Assembly: GCF_000332995.1 (NCBI RefSeq)
Contig: NZ_BANS01000001.1
Location: forward strand, 1 to 64,000
Origin: Gordonia amicalis NBRC 100051 = JCM 11271
GTDB lineage: Bacteria > Actinomycetota > Actinomycetes > Mycobacteriales > Mycobacteriaceae
DNA: 64,000 nucleotides
Direction of reading: 5' to 3'
The position numbers and the translations under genes were made by a program. Below are positions 45,898 to 54,454 of the stretch, one piece after another; position 1 is the stretch's first letter, and each line of letters begins with the position of its first letter. The notes under the pieces are model-generated. The model searched no databases, was not told the DNA's origin, and was given only the letters and a program-made list of their open reading frames with translations.

Positions 45898-46887
45898 TCA
45901 CAGGGACGGCTCGATCGCCTTCCACATACGGGGCAGCTCTTTCGCCCAGTAGTACCAGTGGTGAGTTCCGACGGTCTGCATCGCATCGGTGAAGGGCAAC
46001 CCAGCAGCCCGCAGCTGTCCCGCGAATCGTTGCGAGCAGTCGCTGGTGGCGATCTCGAAGGCCGACGACGCGGCGAGGACCACCTGGTACAGGCCCTCTT
46101 CGGGCGACACGTTGCGTTTGATGTCGGCGGGTCCGAGTCGGCCCGCACCCGAGTAGAGGTACAACGCCTTGCCGCGGAGACGGTCGAGGTGGCGGGCGGG
46201 ATCGTGATCCCGCCATCCGCGCGAGCCGGTCTGACCCCACATGTTGTCCGCGTTCGCGCCGCCGCGGGCGAGAGTTGCGCGCACATACGATTCGCCGTGG
46301 GCGGTGGAGACCGGCGGACAGCCGCTGATCGAGGCGACGGCACGGTAGAGGGCCGGGGCGCGGATCGCCAGGGTGAACGCCGCCTGGCCACCCATCGAGA
46401 CCCCGGCGATTCCTCGGGACCCGGTCGTGTCGAACCGCGCGTCGATGAGCGGCGGCAACTCCTTTGTCAGGAACGTCTCCCACATCGGTTTACCGACCGT
46501 GGGATCGCGTCGCTCCCAATCCGCGTAGAAGGTCCCATAGGCTCCGGTCGGGAGCACGACGTTGACGTCCTTGTCGGCGAAGAACTCCTCGACCCCGCCG
46601 GCTTCCCGCCAACCGCTGTTGTGCCCGCGGGCGCCGGCCCCGTCGAGCAGGTACAGCGTCGGCCGCGGACCGGTCCTGGTACGCGGCGTGAGAACGAACA
46701 CCTTGATGTTCTTGTTCATCGCCGCCGAGTGCACCCAGACTGCCGCGCGCGTGTCGGACTCCTGTACGACCGAGACGATGCGTGCCTGCTGGGGCGACGC
46801 GTGAGCAGGCCCGGACACGACCAGGCACAACGACATCAGACACGCGACGACCCCCGCCGCGTGAACGGCATTTCGGAACACTTCCAC
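45898..46887 (-). CDS. Exported mycolyltransferase-like esterase
   Basis: A 329-residue secreted protein. The signal peptide (AGVVACLMSLCLVVSGPAHA) is followed by an antigen 85/esterase-D-like domain. YLLDGAGARGHNSGW, LPTGAYGTFYADW, nucleophile elbow IAGVSMGGQAAF, and GTHHWYYWAKELPRMWKAI with the catalytic His are all typical of corynebacterial and gordonial mycolyltransferases. It should act in the cell envelope on trehalose mycolates. GTG 46887 gives a good signal peptide. A second, larger paralogue lies at 43503-44981. Confidence 0.9.
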   Translation of the reverse strand: MEVFRNAVHAAGVVACLMSLCLVVSGPAHASPQQARIVSVVQESDTRAAVWVHSAAMNKNIKVFVLTPRTRTGPRPTLYLLDGAGARGHNSGWREAGGVEEFFADKDVNVVLPTGAYGTFYADWERRDPTVGKPMWETFLTKELPPLIDARFDTTGSRGIAGVSMGGQAAFTLAIRAPALYRAVASISGCPPVSTAHGESYVRATLARGGANADNMWGQTGSRGWRDHDPARHLDRLRGKALYLYSGAGRLGPADIKRNVSPEEGLYQVVLAASSAFEIATSDCSQRFAGQLRAAGLPFTDAMQTVGTHHWYYWAKELPRMWKAIEPSL

Positions 46888-47016
46888 CCCTGTACGCGCG
46901 GTGCGCGATTCTTTCCCCCGACCACTGTTGATGGGTGACGCTTGTCATCGACGCCCACCAGAGTTGTCCGGGCCATAGTACGGGCCGGGCTCCGACGGGG
47001 AACCGGACGAACACAG

Positions 47017-47050
47017 CGGCGGGCGCATCCGCAATGGGAGGCGCCCGCCG
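47017..47050 (-). terminator. Hairpin downstream of the aldehyde dehydrogenase gene
   Basis: CGGCGGGCGC (47017-47026) pairs with GCGCCCGCCG (47041-47050) across a 14-nt loop. It lies 35 nt after the aldehyde dehydrogenase stop codon. The rest of the 197-nt gap shows no gene. Confidence 0.6.
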
Positions 47051-47084
47051 GTGCGGTGAGAGAGAGTGGCCGAGGCCAGAGGCG

Positions 47085-48509
47085 TCAGGCGCCGTAACCG
47101 AGCAGCGACTTGACCTCGAGGAACTCGTCGAAGGCGTAGTCGCCCCATTCGCGACCGTTGCCGCTCTTCTTGTAACCACCGAACGGCGCGACCGGGTCGA
47201 CGGTGGCACCGTTGAGTCCGATCGAACCCGCGCGGATGCGCGAACCGATGCGGCGGACCTCGTCGAGGTCCTTGCCGGACACATAACCGGCGAGGCCGTA
47301 CTCGGTGTCGTTGCCGATCTTGATCGCCTCGTCGATCGAGTCGTAGCCGATGACGACGAGCACCGGACCGAACACCTCGGTGCGGGCGATCTCCATGTCA
47401 TTGGTGACGTTGGTGAACACCGTCGGCTTGACGTAGTAGCCGGTCTCGAGACCTTCCGGACGACCCGCACCACCGATGACCGGGGTGGCGCCGTCGGCGA
47501 TCGCGCGTTCGATGAGGCCCTGGATCTTCTCGAACTGCGCCTCGGAGACCACCGGGCCGAGCTGGACCTCGGTCGTCGGATCGCCGACGGTGATGTTCGG
47601 CTCGACCGACTTCGCGATCTCGGCGACCTCGTCGAGACGCGAGGACGGCACGAGCATGCGGCTGGGCGCGTTGCACGACTGGCCGGAGTTCATCATCATC
47701 GCCGCGATGCCGCCTGCGACGTTCTTCGCGAAGTCCTCGTCGTCGAGGATGATGTTCGGGCTCTTGCCGCCGAGTTCCTGGGCGACGCGCTTGACCGACG
47801 GCGCGGCGGTCTTGGCGACCTCGATGCCGGCGCGGGTGGAGCCGGTGAACGAGATCATGTCGATGTCGGGGTGGGCGGCCAATGCCGCGCCGACGCCGGG
47901 TCCGTCACCGTTGACGAGGTTGAACACGCCGGCGGGAACGCCTGCGGCGTCGAAGATCTCGGCCACGATGGCGGCGCTGAACGGTGCCACCTCGGAGGGC
48001 TTGAGAACCATGGTGCAGCCGGTGGCCAGAGCCGGGGCGACCTTGCACATGACCTGGTTGAGCGGCCAGTTCCACGGCGTGATGAAGCCGCAGACGCCGA
48101 TCGGCTCCTTGACGATGCGGTGCCCGCCGCGGTCCTCGCTGAACGAGAAACCGGGCAGCTGCGCGGCGGCGGTCATCAGGTGGCCGAGGCCGATCGGCAC
48201 CTGGGCGGCGTTGGTGAGGCCGACCGGCGAACCCATCTCCTCGGTGACCGCGGCAGCCAGATCGCCCATGCGGTTCTGGTATTCGGCGATGATCCGGTTG
48301 ATGACCTCGAGGCGCTCCTCGACGGTGGTCTGGCCCCAGGTCTCGAAGGCGCGGCGCGCGGCGTCCACCGCGGCGTCGACGTCGGCGGCAGTCCCGATGG
48401 CCACCTGACCCGCCGCCTTCTCGGTGGCCGGGTTGATCACGTCGATGAGGTTGAGTTCGACGGGGTCCACCCACTGGCCGTCGATGTAGAACTTGGTGAT
48501 GTCCGGCAT
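47085..48509 (-). CDS. NAD(P)-dependent aldehyde dehydrogenase
   Basis: A 474-residue ALDH-superfamily enzyme of full length. The active site is complete: Asn in [11 protein letters not shown], general base Glu245 in QELGGKSPN and nucleophile Cys279 in [11 protein letters not shown]. The cofactor region [10 protein letters not shown] is also present. It oxidises an aldehyde to the carboxylic acid; the natural substrate is unknown. The start ATG 48509 follows GGAGG and is preferred over an in-frame ATG at 48557. It diverges from the ABM monooxygenase gene, with two tandem palindromes between them. Confidence 0.93.
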   Translation of the reverse strand: MPDITKFYIDGQWVDPVELNLIDVINPATEKAAGQVAIGTAADVDAAVDAARRAFETWGQTTVEERLEVINRIIAEYQNRMGDLAAAVTEEMGSPVGLTNAAQVPIGLGHLMTAAAQLPGFSFSEDRGGHRIVKEPIGVCGFITPWNWPLNQVMCKVAPALATGCTMVLKPSEVAPFSAAIVAEIFDAAGVPAGVFNLVNGDGPGVGAALAAHPDIDMISFTGSTRAGIEVAKTAAPSVKRVAQELGGKSPNIILDDEDFAKNVAGGIAAMMMNSGQSCNAPSRMLVPSSRLDEVAEIAKSVEPNITVGDPTTEVQLGPVVSEAQFEKIQGLIERAIADGATPVIGGAGRPEGLETGYYVKPTVFTNVTNDMEIARTEVFGPVLVVIGYDSIDEAIKIGNDTEYGLAGYVSGKDLDEVRRIGSRIRAGSIGLNGATVDPVAPFGGYKKSGNGREWGDYAFDEFLEVKSLLGYGA

Positions 48510-48628
48510 GTCGCCTCCGTTGCAGCAAAGATGTGAAGACATTTGTTGTGGTTTCACACTCTATGCCCTGACGCGGTCGAGGTCTCGTGAATCTCACCAG
48601 CCGCAAGCGGTCACTCGCCGAGACATTT

Positions 48629-48659
48629 TGGGACAGTGGTCCCAGTCGCATTTTGCGAC
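48629..48659. promoter_or_regulatory. Two abutting palindromes between the divergent ALDH and ABM genes
   Basis: TGGGAC-AGTG-GTCCCA (48629-48644) is followed immediately by GTCGCA-TTT-TGCGAC (48645-48659). The related direct repeats ACATTTTGGGAC and GCATTTTGCGAC start 25 nt apart. They lie about 23 nt upstream of the ABM -10 box, where an activator or repressor could bind. Confidence 0.6.
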
Positions 48660-48681
48660 GCTCGTGCCGCCGCCGGGGGAC

Positions 48682-48687
48682 TAGGGT
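48682..48687 (+). promoter_or_regulatory. -10 box of a leaderless promoter for the ABM gene
   Basis: TAGGGT lies 6 nt before ATG 48694, without a true ribosome-binding site. Confidence 0.55.
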
Positions 48688-48693
48688 CGAGGC

Positions 48694-49014
48694 ATGATCC
48701 TCATCGTCGTGAAATGGCCGATCAAGCCCGAGTACGCGGACGAATGGCCCGAGCTGTCACGTGAGTTCACCGAGGCGACCCGTGCCGAACCGGGCAACAA
48801 ATGGTTCGACTGGTCGCGTTCGCTCGACGACCCGAACACCTACGTGCTGGTCGAGGCATTCGACGACGACGCGGCCGAGGCGCACGTGACCTCTCCGCAT
48901 TTCAAGCAGGCCCAGCAGGAGCTGCCCAAGTACCTGCAGCGGACCCCGGACATCATCAACACCACCGTCGGCGGCGACGAGTGGTCGAAACTGGGCGAGT
49001 TCGAGGTCGACTGA
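48694..49014 (+). CDS. ABM-domain (YgiN-like) monooxygenase
   Basis: A 106-residue protein of the antibiotic-biosynthesis-monooxygenase fold. MILIVVKWPIKPEYADEWPE, EPGNKWFDWSRSLDDPNTYVLVEAF and AHVTSPHFKQAQQELPKYL follow the family pattern, including the conserved His that precedes FK. Family members act on quinols, dialdehydes or heme, usually as dimers without a cofactor. The actual substrate is unknown. It has its own leaderless promoter and converges on the mmpL gene. Confidence 0.9.
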   Translation: MILIVVKWPIKPEYADEWPELSREFTEATRAEPGNKWFDWSRSLDDPNTYVLVEAFDDDAAEAHVTSPHFKQAQQELPKYLQRTPDIINTTVGGDEWSKLGEFEVD

Positions 49015-49029
49015 ACGAGACCGTCGCGG

Positions 49030-51381
49030 TCACCGGCCGGCGCGGACCTCGGCCTCGGGGGAGGTGCGGGTCGCGGGGCCGGAGTCGTCGAGCCTGAGGT
49101 TCTCGCCCTCGATGTCGACGTTGGGCAAGATGCGGTCGAGCCAGCGCGGCAGCCACCACGCCTTGTCGCCGAGCACCGTCAGCACCGCAGGCATCAGCGT
49201 CATGCGGACGACGAAGGCGTCGAAGAAGACGGCCGCGGCCAGCGCGAAGCCCATCACCTTGATGAAGGCCATGTCCTGCAACATGAACGCCGCGAACACC
49301 GAGATCATGATCGCCGCAGCCGCCGCCACGACACGTGCGGAGTGCCGGTAGCCCTCGACGACGGCGGTCGTGGCGTCGGCGCCGTGCACGTAGGCCTCCC
49401 GCATTCGCGTCACGAGGAACACCTGGTAGTCCATGGCGAGACCGAAAACGATGCCCACCAACATGATCGGCAGGAACGACACCACCGGTTGCGGATTGCC
49501 GACGATCCCCAGGGCGCCGTCGGTGAACAGTGCGACGGTGACACCGAAGGTCGCCGCGACACTGAGCAGGAAGCCCAGCGCGGCGGTGAGCGGCACCAGG
49601 ATCGACCGGAACACGATGATCAGCAGGATGAACGCCAGCCCGACCACCACCAGCAGGTAGGGGATCAGCGAGTCGGACAACCGCTCGGAGATGTCGAGTT
49701 CGATCGCGGTCTGTCCGGTCACCCCATAGGAGATGCCGGTGGTCGCGGCGACCCGCGGTTCCATGTCCCGCAGCGTCTGGACCAGTTTCGGGGTGGCCTC
49801 GTCGGACGGAGCGGTCGACGGAATGATGGTGATCTTCGCGGTGTCGCGGGCCTCGTTGAGCCCGCCCGCGCCGATCTGCGCGATTGCCACACCCTCGATC
49901 TGGGCGAAGTCGTCGACGAGGGTGTCGAAGGTGCGGAGGCGATCTCCGGTGTCCTCGATACCGCGCCCGTCGGCGACGACGACGAGCGGCCCGTTGAATC
50001 CCGGACCGTAGCCTTCGGCGACCATGTCGTACGCCTGCCGCTGCGTCGTCGACGGCTCGGACGTCCCGTCGTTGGGCAGTGCCAGCTTGAGACCTGTCAT
50101 CGGGACCGCGAGTACGACGAGGACGCCGACGATCACGGCGGTGACGGCACGCGGATGGGCGACGATCCGCTGGACCCAGCGCTGACCGTTGTGCACGCGT
50201 TCGGTCTCGTGCGGTTCCACGTCGGGTGCGTTGAGCCGGGGGAGGCGCCCACCGAAGGTCCTGCCGCCGAACAGGCCGAGAATGGCCGGTAGCAAGGTCA
50301 GGGCGACCAGAACCGCGACGATCACCGTGGCCGCGGCTGCGACACCCATCGCGGTGAGGAACGGGATGTTGACGATCCCCAGCGCCGCCAATGCGATCAC
50401 GACAGTGCTGCCCGCGAACACGACCGCCGATCCGGCGGTGCCGACAGCCCGGCCGGCCGCATCGGCGCGGTTCGCCGACCGATGGATCTCGTGCCGGTAT
50501 CGGGACACGATGAACAGCGCGTAGTCGATACCGACGGCCAGCCCGATCATCGTCGCGAGGATCGGGGTCTCCTTGCTGAGGTCGAAGAAATGGGTGCCCA
50601 GCTGGATGCCGAGCATGCCGATCGCGACGCCGACGATCGCGGTGATGATCGGCATACCCCAGGCGACCAGGGAGGCGAACGTGAGGATCAGGATCAGCGC
50701 GCCGAAGCCGATGCCGATCAGCTCCGAGGTGATGCCGAGCTCGAACTGCTGGGTGGCCGTGCCCTTCATCTCGACGGTCAGTCCCGCGGCTCGTCCGTCC
50801 TCGGCGACGGCGTCCATCTGCGCGCGGGTCGTCTCGGTGATGTCCGACGACGCCTCCACGGCGAAGGACGTACCGAATTGCGCGACGGTGGACGAGGAGT
50901 TGATGGGCGAGGTCGCCTGCGCATCGGCCGCCGCGTCGGCGGCACTCTTGCCGAAGGTCCGCTCCTGGAAGGTCTGGGACAGTTCTCTGAGTCGGCCCGG
51001 GGACTGTTCGGTGCCGTACGAGACGAACGGATTGACGATCGAGTCGGGGCTCTCGACCGCCTCGACCTTCTTGAGGTCGACGACCATGTCGTCGATGGCC
51101 CGCTGGTACCGCGGTTCGGTCAGCGTCGAACCCTGGGGCGCCCGAACCACGTAGGTGACGCTGACGTCGGTGCCGAAAGACGGCTCGCCGGGGAAGCGCT
51201 CGACCATGAGGTCCTGCGCCTTCTCCGAGGGGATGCCCGGGATGGAGAACGATTCCGACGCGGGTTTGGCCAGCAGCGATGCGCCGACACCGAGTCCGAT
51301 GAGGACGAGAACCCAGATCGCGATCGTCTTGAGACGGTTCTCGTACGTCCAGCGTCCGAGTCGGTACATATGTGTTGCCAC
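49030..51381 (-). CDS. MMPL-family RND transporter
   Basis: A 783-residue membrane transporter with 12 expected helices in two halves. Two MMPL domains flank the large loops. YALFIVSRYRHEIHRSA in the first half and FGLAMDYQVFLVTRMREAYVHG in the second are the paired helix-4/10 motifs, with the proton-relay Asp-Tyr. It probably exports a lipid or hydrophobic compound using the proton gradient. GTG 51381 follows AAGGAG and begins 1 nt after the tetR stop, so the two are co-transcribed as tetR-mmpL. Confidence 0.93.
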   Translation of the reverse strand: MATHMYRLGRWTYENRLKTIAIWVLVLIGLGVGASLLAKPASESFSIPGIPSEKAQDLMVERFPGEPSFGTDVSVTYVVRAPQGSTLTEPRYQRAIDDMVVDLKKVEAVESPDSIVNPFVSYGTEQSPGRLRELSQTFQERTFGKSAADAAADAQATSPINSSSTVAQFGTSFAVEASSDITETTRAQMDAVAEDGRAAGLTVEMKGTATQQFELGITSELIGIGFGALILILTFASLVAWGMPIITAIVGVAIGMLGIQLGTHFFDLSKETPILATMIGLAVGIDYALFIVSRYRHEIHRSANRADAAGRAVGTAGSAVVFAGSTVVIALAALGIVNIPFLTAMGVAAAATVIVAVLVALTLLPAILGLFGGRTFGGRLPRLNAPDVEPHETERVHNGQRWVQRIVAHPRAVTAVIVGVLVVLAVPMTGLKLALPNDGTSEPSTTQRQAYDMVAEGYGPGFNGPLVVVADGRGIEDTGDRLRTFDTLVDDFAQIEGVAIAQIGAGGLNEARDTAKITIIPSTAPSDEATPKLVQTLRDMEPRVAATTGISYGVTGQTAIELDISERLSDSLIPYLLVVVGLAFILLIIVFRSILVPLTAALGFLLSVAATFGVTVALFTDGALGIVGNPQPVVSFLPIMLVGIVFGLAMDYQVFLVTRMREAYVHGADATTAVVEGYRHSARVVAAAAAIMISVFAAFMLQDMAFIKVMGFALAAAVFFDAFVVRMTLMPAVLTVLGDKAWWLPRWLDRILPNVDIEGENLRLDDSGPATRTSPEAEVRAGR

Positions 51382-51382
51382 G

Positions 51383-52057
51383 TCAGGGCTCCTTGTGGGA
51401 TGCGTCGGCCAGGTCGTTCAGAAGCGGGACGGGACGCCCCAGACCGGCCGACATCTGGTCGAAGGCGGACTCGAGCACGGTGGACAGGACGGGTGGCATG
51501 GATCCGCCGGACGCATGTGCGGCGCGCTCGCTGCGTGCCACGAAGTACTCGAGGGCCACCCGCGCGGTGGTGATCGCCGTGTGGACGACCAGGTGTGGGT
51601 ACATCGCGTCGGCCCGCTGGCCGCGGCGATCGTAGAGCTGGGCAAGTCGGGCCTCGAACGTCTGATCGAGGTCGATGTCGCGCGTTCGGGCGGTGAGTGC
51701 CGGGTCAGTGTCGAGAAGTCGCAGCAGCGCGACGATCTCGGCCGGCTCGCCGACGTCGAGTGAGGTGGCGGTCTCGATGAGCGCGGTCCGGACCGAACAC
51801 CAGAAGCTCTCGCCGGCCGGTCGGGCCTCGATCCGTTCGATGACCGAATCCAGCAGGGAGTCGACGAAGTGGAGAAGCGCGTCTTCTTTGCCGCCGAAGT
51901 AGTTGTGGAAGGTGCGGACCGAGACGTTCGCCTCGGCGGCCACCGCGTCGATGGTCACGTGTTCGATGCCGTCGCGGATCGACAGGCGGAGCACGGCGCG
52001 CGCGAGCGCCTTGCGCGTGGCGGCCTTCTTGGCCTCGCGGAGTCCGGAGGGGTGCAC
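51383..52057 (-). CDS. TetR family regulator of the adjacent mmpL gene
   Basis: A 224-residue TetR protein. The N-terminal DNA-binding domain reads TRKALARAVLRLSIRDGIEHV and then DAVAAEANVSVRTFHNYFGG. The C-terminal domain is helical. GTG 52057 is chosen because TACCGT (52069-52064) is 6 nt upstream; the open frame extends much further but without family character. It directly precedes mmpL in the same operon. A cluster of TTGCA/TGCAA palindromes upstream is the probable operator for autorepression. Confidence 0.88.
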   Translation of the reverse strand: MHPSGLREAKKAATRKALARAVLRLSIRDGIEHVTIDAVAAEANVSVRTFHNYFGGKEDALLHFVDSLLDSVIERIEARPAGESFWCSVRTALIETATSLDVGEPAEIVALLRLLDTDPALTARTRDIDLDQTFEARLAQLYDRRGQRADAMYPHLVVHTAITTARVALEYFVARSERAAHASGGSMPPVLSTVLESAFDQMSAGLGRPVPLLNDLADASHKEP

Positions 52058-52063
52058 TCCTCT

Positions 52064-52069
52064 ACGGTA
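52064..52069 (-). promoter_or_regulatory. -10 box of a leaderless promoter for the tetR-mmpL operon
   Basis: Minus-strand TACCGT is followed by 6 nt and then GTG 52057. Confidence 0.55.
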
Positions 52070-52070
52070 G

Positions 52071-52110
52071 TTGCAAGAACCTGCAAACTTGCAGGCGGGT
52101 GCATAATGCA
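52071..52110. promoter_or_regulatory. TTGCA/TGCAA operator cluster upstream of the tetR-mmpL operon
   Basis: The central element CCTGCAAACTTGCAGG (52080-52095) is a perfect 7-2-7 inverted repeat. Additional TTGCA and TGCAA half-sites occur on both sides, including TGCATAATGCA. The cluster spans the -35 region and upstream, so a bound TetR dimer would block the promoter. Confidence 0.7.
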
Positions 52111-52158
52111 AGAGTTGTCTCAGTGGTGGGTCCGGAGTGGCGGGGCTCACACGGCGCG

Positions 52159-52374
52159 CTAACCTCCGTGCACGCTGCTGAGGATCGCCACGATCACGCC
52201 GGCGACCGTCAGTACGCCGACCACCCACCCCATGGTGATCGCCAGGCGTCGGCGCCCGAAACGGGCCGCGTTGATCGCGATGCCGAGGCACACCAGGATC
52301 GCGATCGAATACAGCGAGATGCCGAGGGTGAGGAGCGCGACAGAGGAATCGGCGGCCAGGACCTGGGTGGACAT
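52159..52374 (-). CDS. Small two-helix membrane protein
   Basis: A 71-residue protein with two hydrophobic helices (about residues 11-34 and 46-66) joined by a basic loop, NAARFGRRRLAIT. The positive loop should face the cytoplasm. No homologous family is recognised. Coding is likely but not certain. It is minus-strand, ~100 nt upstream of the tetR-mmpL operon and ~120 nt from the divergent SDR gene. No obvious ribosome-binding site was seen. Confidence 0.6.
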   Translation of the reverse strand: MSTQVLAADSSVALLTLGISLYSIAILVCLGIAINAARFGRRRLAITMGWVVGVLTVAGVIVAILSSVHGG

Positions 52375-52491
52375 GCCACGAGTACATCACCACGGTGCCG
52401 ACACGAACCAATTCGGCCGAAGAGTCCCGAACGGGGCGGGCCGACCTAGCGCTTGCTAGGGTGCCCGCAGCGGTTCGGTCGAGGAGGGTGC

Positions 52492-53319
52492 GTGGACGTC
52501 GGCGGCAAGATCTTCGTGGTGACAGGCGCGGGCAACGGTATCGGGCGTTGTGTCGCACTCGATCTCGTCTCTCGAGGTGCGACGGTGGTCGGCGCGGACA
52601 TCAACGAGGTCGGTCTCGCTGAGACCGGGCGGCTTGCGGTGGACTTGTCCCGCTTCCGTTCCCATGTGCTCGATATCGGCGATCGCGAAGCGGTGCAACG
52701 GTTTCCGGGGATCGTGCGCGCCGAAGTCGGTCAGGTCGACGGGTTGTTCAACATCGCGGGGATCGCTCAGGACACACAGCCGATCGCGGAAGTCGGCGAC
52801 GACCGCGTCGATCTGCTCATGCGCGTCAACTACTTCGGCACCGTGTGGCTCACCCGGGCCTTCCTGCCCGACCTCGAACAGCGCCCCGAAGGTGGACTGA
52901 TCCTCATCACGTCGAGTCTGTCCGGGCTCGCGCCGTTCCCGGGCGCCGCGTTCTACGGGGCCAGCAAGGCCGCGGTCGCGCTCTTCGCGTACGGCCTCGC
53001 GCAGGATCTTCGGGGGAAGAAGTCGAAGGTCACCGTGACCACTGTCATCCCGGGCACCATCTGGACCGATCTCGTGCGCAAGACCTCTCAGGCCCTCGGC
53101 ACCCCCGAGGCCGTCGCGAAGGGTTTCGCGATGGCTCCGGAGAAGGCCGCGCGTCGGATCATCGACGCGGCGCTCGACGGTCGGGTCCGCGCGGTGGTCG
53201 GGAAGGATGCGCATGTGTTCAACGGTGCGCGCAGGCTGAGTTCGCGGTTGAGCGAGCGGATGGCGTATGCGCAAGTGGGTCGATTCGTGTATCGGTCGTC
53301 GAGTCGTCGGAACGGATGA
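52492..53319 (+). CDS. Short-chain dehydrogenase/reductase
   Basis: A 275-residue classical SDR. The Rossmann motif is TGAGNGIG at residues 11-18, NIAGIA follows in the middle, and the catalytic Ser (ITSSLSG) and YxxxK (YGASK) are present. The extended C-terminus (APEKAARRIIDAALDGRVRAVVG) resembles mycobacterial SDRs acting on lipids or steroids. The substrate is unknown. GTG 52492 is preferred because GAGGAGG lies 4 nt upstream. TAGGGT at 52457-52462 could be its -10 box. Confidence 0.9.
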   Translation: MDVGGKIFVVTGAGNGIGRCVALDLVSRGATVVGADINEVGLAETGRLAVDLSRFRSHVLDIGDREAVQRFPGIVRAEVGQVDGLFNIAGIAQDTQPIAEVGDDRVDLLMRVNYFGTVWLTRAFLPDLEQRPEGGLILITSSLSGLAPFPGAAFYGASKAAVALFAYGLAQDLRGKKSKVTVTTVIPGTIWTDLVRKTSQALGTPEAVAKGFAMAPEKAARRIIDAALDGRVRAVVGKDAHVFNGARRLSSRLSERMAYAQVGRFVYRSSSRRNG

Positions 53320-53350
53320 CATCGAGCCGGGAGCGGGACCTCCTGGTTGA

Positions 53351-54268
53351 ATGCGGTCCATGCGATCCTCTCGCGGGCCGTCCTCCGCACGCACCTTCGT
53401 GACCCGTGTCGTGACTGCTGTGATTGCCGTGTCCGTCGTCGTGGGGCTCGGTGCCGCTCCGGCGCTTGCCGCGCCGCCGAACGCGGCGCGCAAGACACTC
53501 ACCTACATCGCCCTGGGTGATTCGCGAGCGGCCAGCCCGACCACGCTCACCCAGGTCCAGGGGTGCTCGCGTTCGGAGACTGCCTACCCGAACCTGCTCG
53601 CGAAGACCATCGGTGCGACGTCATTTCGCACAGTTGCCTGTGCGGGCGCAAAAGGGGAGAACATCACCTCGGTGCCGCAGCTGCGCTTGGATGGAGTCCA
53701 TCCGCCGCAGATCCAGGCGGTGCGTCCCGACGCGGACCTGATCACGATCTCGATCGGTGCCAACGATGCCGACTGGGGCAACCTCTCGCGCTGGTGCATC
53801 GCGCCGATCGAGGGTATGGACTCGCGCTGCCGCACCAATCCCTTCTATGTGAACGGGGTCAACCACGGGCTGCGGGCGCTCGAGGCCGCGATCAACTCGT
53901 CGCTCGAGGCTGTCCGTGGGCGGGCACCCGACGCTGCCATCGCAGTGGTCGGTCAGGGTGGGTACTTCGGCGACCGCGGGTGCTATCCGGCCAACCCGGC
54001 GAGCGACGCCGACATATCGTTCATCCGGAACAGTTTCATCGGCAGGTACAACACGATCCTGGAGAAGGTGTCCGAGCGTCACGGCGCCATCTTCGTCGAC
54101 ATCCAGAACCAGGTCGTGGGACATGATGCGTGCTCGCGTGACAAGTGGTTCGAGGGCTTCGTGCCGACCAGTGTCTACCTCGGATTTCACCAGAACCTCA
54201 AAGGAAATCAGGCCATGGCCCGCCTGATCGCCAGGGTGCTGCCGGAGAACCTGCGCACCTCACGCTGA
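53351..54268 (+). CDS. Secreted SGNH/GDSL hydrolase
   Basis: A 305-residue exported hydrolase. A basic N-terminus and hydrophobic core (VVTAVIAVSVVVGLGAAPALA) form the signal peptide. Block I is ALGDSRAAS, with the nucleophile Ser. ISIGANDADWGNL gives the Asn of block III, and GFHQNLKGN near the end holds the catalytic His. Eight cysteines suggest disulfides. It resembles secreted SGNH lipases/esterases of actinobacteria. The start may be ATG 53351 or ATG 53360 in the same frame. A tRNA gene lies just beyond its stop on the other strand. Confidence 0.9.
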   Translation: MRSMRSSRGPSSARTFVTRVVTAVIAVSVVVGLGAAPALAAPPNAARKTLTYIALGDSRAASPTTLTQVQGCSRSETAYPNLLAKTIGATSFRTVACAGAKGENITSVPQLRLDGVHPPQIQAVRPDADLITISIGANDADWGNLSRWCIAPIEGMDSRCRTNPFYVNGVNHGLRALEAAINSSLEAVRGRAPDAAIAVVGQGGYFGDRGCYPANPASDADISFIRNSFIGRYNTILEKVSERHGAIFVDIQNQVVGHDACSRDKWFEGFVPTSVYLGFHQNLKGNQAMARLIARVLPENLRTSR

Positions 54269-54303
54269 GTCCGCCGAATCGTCGTCGACGCCTGTGAAAC
54301 GAG

Positions 54304-54377
54304 TGCCCCCAGTCGGACTCGAACCGACACTGTGCCGATTTTAAGTCGGCTGCCTCTGCCAATTGGGCTATGGGGGC
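54304..54377 (-). tRNA. tRNA-Leu (anticodon UAA) with a short variable arm
   Basis: The minus-strand sequence folds as a 74-nt cloverleaf. The acceptor stem pairs GCCCCCA with TGGGGGC, with discriminator A. The anticodon stem GCCGA/TCGGC encloses loop CTTAAAA, giving UAA for codon UUA. The T arm is GTCGG-TTCGAGT-CCGAC. The variable region is only about 5 nt, whereas bacterial leucine tRNAs normally have a long variable arm. No CCA is encoded. Confidence 0.93.
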
Positions 54378-54454
54378 TTCCCGGTGAGCATAGTCAGGTT
54401 CCTTGACCTGCCTCTTCCTTGACCCGCCCACCGCAGCGGGTGATCATCGGAGAC

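Noticed and set aside
48510..48560. CRP/GlxR-type site near the aldehyde dehydrogenase start
   Set aside because: TGTGGTTTCACA has a 4-nt spacer between TGTG and CACA, whereas the CRP-type motif needs a longer one.
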